In this document: one piece after another, positions 17,287-23,040 of the stretch
Numbering within the stretch: position 1 is the stretch's first letter
How the letters are laid out: each line of letters begins with the position of its first letter
Source of the DNA: Chara braunii
Lineage: Eukaryota; Streptophyta; Charophyceae; Charales; Characeae
NCBI GenBank assembly: GCA_003427395.1
Contig: BFEA01000614.1
Span: forward strand, 356,272 to 379,311
Length of the DNA: 23,040 nucleotides
Direction of reading: 5' to 3'
The notes under the pieces: model-generated
Told to the model about the DNA's origin: nothing
The model's database searches: none
What the model saw: only the letters and a program-made list of their open reading frames with translations
Made by a program: the position numbers and the translations under genes

Positions 17287-18803
17287 GAGCTACAGTGTGT
17301 GTGATCTAAACTAAAATTCACATTGAATCCTACCTCAGCAATGTCAGCATGACACACAACCGATTATGATACACAACTAACTTCAGTCGGCCTGGACAGA
17401 AACAGTTAGGTGGTTAAGTGTCACCCAGTGTCAGACCCTACAGGAAATATTAAGTCTATTTTTATATTACTCTAATACAGATTGCAATGCAGCAAAGAAT
17501 ATTCTACTCTATCTGCAGTTGTCTGTCAGTTGTCAATCAAGTTTGTAACAACTGAGTAATCAAAAATACAAATAATGCTCCCTGCAGAGATGTATGCCCC
17601 ACGGCGAACAGTTGTCAGAATCTAACCCTTTCCCTGTATCCCTCTTGAGTAGTCACTTTGTGTTGATGTTCCTAGGCATCTGGTTGAGCAGCGTGTCTAA
17701 AGGCCCACCCCTGTGCCCCAAGTCAACGCTGAACTTGCCAGCCCCTGCACATTATTTATCCTTGCATGCAACGAGCCTTACACCCGGTTTGATCTGGAGG
17801 CATTTAAGGAGATCCCCCGTAACTCCTCAAGAATTATTTAACGTCGCAGACAGGACGACAATCACAACCAGAATCAACACCGAGTCCCCGCCAGAAATAT
17901 TTAGAGACGGTCTGGTAAGCGTCTGTTCAAAGGGCTGGCATGCCCTGCATGACCTCGCCACCCCCCAGTTTCAGCTCCTGGGTAACAGGTCCAAAACTGA
18001 AATTAGGCTTTGGGGGTGAAATTTTATGTTTTTTTGGTGTTTTTTTTTTTGCCTGTTTTTGTCTTACTTCAAGGTGGTTGTGTACCAAATTTGGTCTCAT
18101 TTGGAGCATTGGAATTTCCTCTGATAAGACCATTTCCAAAAAGGCTGAAAATTCTGAAAATTCGCTGAATCCAAAATGCCATTCAAGTGCACTTTTGCCT
18201 TACTGTTTCACCCTGTTTTTATTTTATTTTTTTGTTTTTTTTCTAATGGTTTGTTAATATGGTGTGCACTCTACGGAATGATGCGATTTTTGGTTAAAAA
18301 GGGCTTCTGGTTTTCTTATAAATAGCATTAAAAAAACGCTGAAATTTTGGGTCTCCGTTAAACCAGCTTGCTGCCCAGGAAGAATGCCGACTCTCAAGGT
18401 TGAGCGCTCGCGACACCTCACATTGAGAGGACTCTCAAAACAGAACTCGCTTCCTCATCATGGTAAGAAGCAATGAAGAGGGTAGACAAGGAAGGAAGCA
18501 ACATACCTCATAATGCTGCCCCCAACCACAGATTTCTCACCGGCAACCTGATGTGCATTTATGATGACCGGTCTTTACCTCGGCACAACCAACAGCAGAA
18601 TGTAGTTCCACCTCGGCTTAAATGTCACATCAGCGAGCTCTCATCATCCAGCGTACAGCCCTAATGTCACCACATAGCTTCCTGGCGCGCCCACACGACC
18701 CTGGGCCGCCTTACGTTCAACACCCAAGCCTTATCACTGCCCCACACCTCATGTGAAGCACCGAACAGCTATTGCGAAGAGCCAATGAGTGCAGTTCGAA
18801 CCA
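17287..18803 (-). other. Element B untranslated leader
   Basis: About 1.5 kb separates gag from the PBS. It holds no recognisable gene. It is mixed in composition, with T-rich runs (18030-18060 and 18215-18245) and a TATA-like TTATAAATAG on the plus strand near 18316. A long leader is a feature shared with element A. A plus-strand open frame at 17594-18019 shows no domain. Confidence 0.6.
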
Positions 18804-18815
18804 GCTCCGATACCA
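18804..18815 (-). other. Primer binding site of element B
   Basis: The minus strand reads TGGTATCGGAGC, 3 nt inside the 5' LTR edge at 18819. It is identical in sequence and spacing to the PBS of element A and is complementary, with one difference, to the 3' end of plant initiator-Met tRNA. Confidence 0.9.
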
Positions 18816-18818
18816 AAT

Positions 18819-19823
18819 TGCAAGGCAAATGAACAGAAGCGAGATGACAATATTCAGATTGCACAATCACATTGAAAGCCAAATCGTAACACAGCGTTCA
18901 GAAAGCAGCATTGCACCAATATAACACCAATGGAGAATCGTAGCACTGAAAGTCAATGTCAATGAGAGCTTGCTCTCGCCACCACCAACATATGTATCCA
19001 GTCTCTATCTCCCTACTTGGCTCTCGGTGCCCAGCCTACTCCCTACACAGCTACTATTAGCCTACTAATTGACAATGCAACTGTTGATGTCAGCAGCACC
19101 CGAAGTACTTGAAGATGTCGCCCATGCAGAACCATCGCCAATACCAAGTATGTGCCCTCACATCATCGTCATCATCATCCTTCTCTCTCTCCCTTGACTC
19201 TCTCCCACGTCTTCCTTTGTTGTACACCCGAAGACCACCCCTGCGCCTCACTGTATATCCAAGCCCTGCCGGCTATGGAGGCTGGGCTATGGCGCTGCCC
19301 TCAGCAGCGCCCTGCTTCCTGCACGACCCCGCATGTGCCTGCACCTCGCCGCTCAGCGCTAGCAGCAGCCCACGAGCTTCAGCTCCAGCAGGGCTGCCGC
19401 CAGCATGCGAGTGCCCGAATGGCCGGCCAGGCAGCAAACTCTTTCCTATATGGAAAGAGCCTGCCTCATTCGGCAGCCTGGCTGGACTGGCCTGGGCCCA
19501 GAAGCTTCCGGTAGGCCCCAGGATGCTGCGCCCCTGGTGCAGCTACTGGGCCTCATTCGGTTGGGCCTCCCAACTGTCTGTGTATGAGGCTGCGAATCTC
19601 GCCCAGGGCCTGTGCTTTCGGAAAGGCCTAGAAGGCCTGGGAATTTTCACGCTGCTCGGCCTGTGTTTCCCTTCAACCAACTGGCGCAACAAAACTGCCT
19701 GGACCTCATATGCGAAATTGACAGCCAAGGGCCTCTCGTGATTTGTTAGGCCCGCCTTCACTTAGGGCGGGCACTTTTTCTGCAGGGGGCCCCTTAGACC
19801 TGCCGAGGACCCATATCCTCGCA
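18819..19823 (-). mobile_element. Element B 5' LTR
   Basis: This LTR is 1,005 bp, starting TGCGAGG and ending CCTTGCA on the element's coding strand. It should hold the promoter and transcription start. It aligns end to end with 10740-11691. In the first ~360 bp I count 12 substitutions, 11 of them transitions. It also carries small blocks absent from the other copy (for example around 19357, 19450, 19626 and 19675). Confidence 0.93.
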
Positions 19824-20038
19824 CCACCCTGTGCACGGTGCATTTTTCTTTTGCTTTTGTTTCGTTTCGAAGCTCTTTATTTTTTTCTGTTTTTTCTCTT
19901 TTCCTTCCTTTTTTTTTTTTATCAGCGAGCAGGCGTTCGTTCGCCCGGCCCCCTAAAGTCGCGGCGCGTTAACAGACGCGACTTTTGTTTGTAGCTGGTA
20001 GAGGTACTGGTGGTTTAACAACACACACACACACACTT
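19824..20038. other. Spacer with T/C-rich tract and a 9-bp hairpin
   Basis: After the target duplication comes a T-rich pyrimidine tract (19843-19920). A perfect 9-bp stem follows (AAAGTCGCG 19955-19963 with CGCGACTTT 19977-19985; 13-nt loop), then a CA repeat (20020-20036). No gene is seen. Confidence 0.6.
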
Positions 20039-20540
20039 TCGGAGCACATGGAAGAATGGGATAGCTTCTAGGGTGTTTTAAGCAGAAGCGCTCCTGGTTG
20101 GGGTAGCTTCGAGGGTGTTTTAAGCAGAAGCGCCCCTGGTTTCGCGTGGAGATCTTGTGGAATTCGGCGTGGTACTCACAGTGGCATCGCTGTAGCACCA
20201 GGATATCATCTGATTCTGCAGGTTGTGCAGCAGGGGGAGGTTCATGGAACTCTTGTTGTTGCGTACAGGTCCTGTGGTGTATTTTTGAGTTGTGGTGGTG
20301 TTGTAGGCTGTCGCAGAGGGCTCTAATGTTCTTTTAGACCATTGTCGTGTGCAGTCAGTGCCACTTTTGCTAGTGGAGCCTTTTGTGTTATGCCGTTGGG
20401 TTTGTTTAATTAAGTTTGTGGTTTTGTGGGCTGATGCGGCGGGCTCTCCATGTTTTTTTGGATCTATTGCGGATGGGGTCAGTGCTTTCTTGCTGGTGGA
20501 GTCCTCTGACGTAGGTAAGTTGACTTTTGCCCTCCACCCT
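20039..20540 (+). repeat. Dispersed repeat family, copy 2
   Basis: This is the homologue of 8815-9240. It differs near its start by a local duplication of about 50 bp, in which the block TAGGGTGTTTTAAGCAGAAGCGC is present twice (about 20067-20100 and 20108-20141). A CA-repeat lies before it, as before copy 1. A 174-codon minus-strand frame is open here but is broken in copy 1, so I do not call a gene. Confidence 0.8.
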
Positions 20541-20893
20541 TGCCATTCGATGCAGCAACTGTGACTGCGAAAATTGGATGCGGTGCTTCCATAGCCGACA
20601 CCCGAAACAGTCCTGTCCAGTATGTAGGGGTGGCCTTTCGTCATAGGTTTTTTTTGCTAGAGTAGACTGTTTCAGTGGTGAATATTTAGAAATCTGTGAA
20701 GCTCGTCATACACCTCTCCCCTGCGCTTTGCATGTCATACTCTATCCTGCCCTCCACATATTTCTTACCTTCCCGTTGCCCCTACCTCCCCTGCCCCATA
20801 CTACTATAGAACTCCGCCTTTTATCCCTTTCCCTCCACCTCCCCTCCACTCCCTTTGTGCTGCTAACAAATACATTAAGAGAACAGACGATAT
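20541..20893. other. Unassigned spacer
   Basis: A T8 run is at 20647-20654 and a pyrimidine-rich stretch at 20710-20860. No gene, RNA or clear repeat is recognised. Confidence 0.4.
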
Positions 20894-21020
20894 GAAGATC
20901 AGAAATGAAATGAACGGAAGTATGAAGATGAAGGACGGACACAAAGACTGTATAAGCTGAAGATCTAAAGTGAAATGAACAGGAGTATGAAGCTCTGAAG
21001 AGAAATGCACAGGAGCATAC
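20894..21020 (+). repeat. Degenerate ~34-bp minisatellite, three copies
   Basis: Three copies of a GAAGATCTAAAGTGAAATGA-type unit that continues to a GTATGAAG end lie at 20894-20927, 20959-20992 and 20989-21020. The last two are adjacent, and the third is the most diverged. Confidence 0.6.
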
Positions 21021-21345
21021 CTTCCCTTTTACTCTGCCTCCTGAAATAACGTGCAAGTGGGCCGTGAAGGCACACGGGGATGTGGGCAGCCGCTGCTCAA
21101 CCACAATCAACGTGGGCAGTCTTGTGCGTAAGAGGCACAGTAAAAGGTGAGCTGCAAGAACAATGAAAGGGGTACCCCAAGGACAACCAAAAAACTGTCT
21201 AATTAATAATTATAAATTTGCTTTCATATGTTTGATATCCCAAATGCTCTTGTTGTCTGCAATAGGACAAAGATTGCTTTGATTCTGAATCTATTCATCT
21301 GGGTGGAATTGGGGCTGTTGTGGGGAAAATCTAAAACACACACAT
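21021..21345. other. Unassigned spacer
   Basis: No gene is recognised up to the ORF-like repeat. It has mixed composition with an AT-rich patch at 21195-21230. Confidence 0.35.
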
Positions 21346-21845
21346 GTGGTGTTGGTCATACACCTACAGCAACCACTGATGGATCTCCCTCTTTCTTGCC
21401 GGACGAACGACGGACACAGCAGTTTGAGGAGGAAAATAGACTTCTATATGAACCACCAGCAGACCGATGTGTTCATCCCCCTCATCCCTTGATTACTTGC
21501 CCGGCATGCCGTTATGCCCTTGATTTGCCATGCTTGAATAATTGCACACGTCAGCCGTCTTTGCTTTGACATGTCAGCAACATCATGCCAACATGCCATG
21601 TTTCGTCAATGTTTCTAGGAAGCTGTCATAGAAAGTCTGTGTCTCTCCTGCGTGGACTATCCCCGGTGCCATCATCCGCCACTCTCCTGGCGTGTCCCAC
21701 ATTCGGTGTGGGTCATGCACCCACTGCAACTGCGGTCGGAATTCCTTCTTCCTTGCCTGACGAACGACAGACACAGCAGCCTGAGGAGGAAAATAGATTA
21801 CCATATGAACCACCTACAGAGCACTGTACTGATAGGTTGTCTTGA
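21346..21845 (+). repeat. Two diverged copies of an ORF-like 120-bp unit
   Basis: The segments 21351-21470 and 21708-21827 align without a gap and are 357 bp apart, an exact multiple of three. In the shared plus frame they read GVGHTPTATTDGSPSFLPDE and GVGHAPTATAVGIPSSLPDE, then RxTQQxEEENRLxYEPP. By eye the differences are about 6, 7 and 12 at codon positions 1, 2 and 3, a weak sign of past selection on protein. The frame is open 21228-21569, stopped by TGA, and open again 21585-21845. It could be an exon of an unknown gene, a pseudogene or part of an unknown transposon. I do not recognise the family. Confidence 0.55.
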
Positions 21846-22122
21846 CCAGGGCGAGCTGTTGCACACCAAATCCTGCAGCAGCTGAACAGCCTTGCTTTGG
21901 ATCAGTCTTCCTCATCGTTCTCTACCCATAGGGAAGGAATAAATACTGAGGAAACCCCGAGTAGCTGGAAGTTATTTCAACGTGGGTCCCCCGTTAAACC
22001 TTTCAATGCGCATTGAAAACGCAGGGAAACTGTGTTGAACCCACCGTTTATTGCGGTTCACCGCGACCTGGGAGGACTTTTTTCGCAGGCAAAGAATGGG
22101 GGGAGAAAAAACAAAAAGTATA
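21846..22122. other. Spacer with an 18-bp perfect palindrome
   Basis: No gene is seen. TTTCAATGCGCATTGAAA at 22001-22018 is a perfect palindrome without a spacer. Confidence 0.6.
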
Positions 22123-22594
22123 GGGTTGTAGATCTTCTCGATAGCTACAACCCGATATTTTTTATTTTAGGTTTTGAAATTTTGAGCATTCATTATATTT
22201 TAAAAAAATGAAAAACCGTACAAAGAAAGAAAAAAAACCAAAAAAGATGAAATGGGTGGGTTTTACTTTTTTTCTCAGATATTCTTTTTTTGCAGGGTAA
22301 AAATAAGAAAAAAACAAGGCTGAATTTCCGGTCCCACCGGAACCGGGCTGGCCGGTGGAGAGCACCAGTTCCCAACCGGTTGCAAATTGCGCAATTCACT
22401 GTGGGGGGGGGGTCGATTTTTTTTGGGGCCGGGAGGCCTCCATGCAGGTCGTGGAGGCCTCCCGGCCCCCAAAAAAAATCAACCGGGTCCGGTAGGCCCG
22501 CCAGATTATTGAAAAACTGGCGGCCTATTTGGGCCGTCGATCTCGTGAGATCTGCGGCCCGGATAGGCCGCCCGTTTTTTAACATTCGGGCGGG
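22123..22594. repeat. Hairpin-rich block with two long inverted repeats
   Basis: Five symmetric structures lie in under 500 bp: a 9-bp stem (22123-22131 with 22145-22153), a 7-bp stem (22326-22332 with 22336-22342), the palindrome AATTGCGCAATT (22385-22396), and two long foldbacks. The first pairs 22415-22442 with 22452-22480, 28 bp perfect except for one bulged base, 9-nt loop. The second pairs 22497-22544 with 22547-22594, two 48-bp arms with a 2-bp centre, 39 of 48 matched (43 with G-U). This could be a foldback transposon or the source of a small-RNA precursor. Open frames here mirror each other because of the symmetry and are not genes. Confidence 0.8.
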
Positions 22595-22794
22595 AAACCA
22601 CCCGAAGTTCTTGGTGGCGATCCAAACCTTCCCCAGGCACAGGCCCCCCCACCCCGCCTCCTGCCTCCAGCTGCTTTCGAGCAGCAGGACCCGTCACTTC
22701 GACACTTCGTCGAAAGTGAACGAGGTCGAGACTGCATCGCCCCCCCCACGTCCGCCCGGCCTCGGAAGGTAAGTCTTCCTTTGTTGTTCTCTGT
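22595..22794 (+). other. GC-rich stretch ending in a splice-donor-like site
   Basis: A C-rich segment runs to GAAG|GTAAGT, with the GT at 22769-22770. This is a full match to the plant 5' splice-site consensus and is followed by a T-rich, pyrimidine-rich sequence. It might be the first exon of a gene running off the window. An upstream plus-strand frame (22290-22772) passes through the inverted repeats and carries no domain, so coding is unsupported. Confidence 0.25.
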
Positions 22795-22867
22795 TTCTTC
22801 TTCTTCGTACTATTTTCTTCTGCTTCTTCTTCTTCTTCTGGCAAAGCCAAAGTCGGAAGTTTGCAAA

Positions 22868-22917
<50 letters not shown>

Positions 22918-22953
22918 AGTGGGCACGTGCGGGGGGTAGCGGGCGCACATGTG

Positions 22954-23040
<87 letters not shown>
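22795..23040. repeat. CTT and GA microsatellites at the window end
   Basis: CTT/TTC repeats occupy 22795-22839 and AG repeats 22870-22915. A short GC-rich spacer with the palindromes GCACGTGC (22923-22930) and GCACATGTGC (22945-22954) follows. GA repeats then run from 22956 to the end of the window. Confidence 0.9.

Larger units (their letters stand above)
10740..19823 (-). mobile_element. Element B: full-length Ty3 chromovirus-type LTR retrotransposon
   Basis: The element has two matching LTRs (10740-11691 and 18819-19823), both TG...CA on either strand. The flanking CCAC on both sides (10736-10739 and 19824-19827) is a 4-bp target duplication. A PBS lies next to the right LTR and a polypurine tract next to the left LTR. 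On the minus strand the order is gag, protease, RT, RNase H, integrase and chromodomain, the chromovirus order within Ty3 elements. The LTRs differ at 12 of about 360 aligned bases at their inner end, plus several indels further along, so the insertion is not recent. Gag and the end of pol carry several breaks. Confidence 0.95.

Noticed and set aside
17594-18019. Plus-strand 141-codon frame in the element B leader
   Set aside because: No domain, antisense within an untranslated leader, and nothing supports expression.
20120-20644. Minus-strand 174-codon Ser/Thr/Lys-rich frame
   Set aside because: The homologous copy at 8815-9240 breaks this frame, and the differences I counted are not concentrated at third positions.
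22193-22772. Mirror-image open frames on both strands
   Set aside because: Similar peptides on opposite strands arise from the inverted repeats, not from genes.
22694-22948. Minus-strand Ser-Leu/Lys/Arg-rich frame
   Set aside because: It is a translation of GA and CTT microsatellites.
1-23040. CRISPR array, bacterial operons, rRNA or intact tRNA genes
   Set aside because: No regularly spaced direct repeats with unique spacers, no ribosome-binding-site-led operons, and no complete tRNA cloverleaf or rRNA core were recognised.

Overview
The window looks like repeat-rich nuclear DNA from a plant-lineage eukaryote. The reasons are two Ty3-type LTR retrotransposons, long GA/CT and TCA microsatellites, many poly-A tracts and no recognisable intact host gene. 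From memory only, the gag and pol residue patterns resemble families seen in charophyte algae such as Chara. I treat that as an unverified guess.

Layout, left to right. 1-780: TCA microsatellite with a higher-order unit. 781-2514: G-rich DNA, a five-copy repeat module with an embedded ~220-bp tandem duplication, and a segment ending in A22. 2515-7459 and beyond: element A, a minus-strand, badly decayed Ty3-type retrotransposon. It keeps gag fragments, protease, reverse transcriptase, a deleted RNase H, a long leader with a dense bZIP-type motif array, a primer binding site and part of an LTR; its integrase and left LTR are missing. 8100-10735: unclassified repeats, a hairpin trio, an inverted pair of TCCGGA arrays with A17 tails, nested direct repeats and GA/CT tracts. 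10740-19823: element B, a structurally complete minus-strand Ty3 chromovirus of 9,084 bp. It has two LTRs, a 4-bp target duplication, a PBS, a PPT, a multiply broken gag, a long pol ORF and a chromodomain tail. 19824-23040: a second copy of a repeat also present at 8815, a minisatellite, a pair of ORF-like repeats, a hairpin-rich block and terminal GA tracts.

Neither retrotransposon can be autonomous as it stands. B has stops and frameshifts in gag, a frameshift and a stop near the integrase C-terminus, and two integrase catalytic residues replaced (D to A, E to K).

The most interesting signal is at the gag-pol junctions. In both elements a canonical X_XXY_YYZ heptamer (CCCAAAA in A, GGGAAAC in B) sits exactly 12 nt before the gag TAG. 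It is followed by a stem-loop with nearly the same stem, a different 9-nt loop, and pol in the -1 frame. This has the form of a conserved programmed -1 ribosomal frameshift signal.
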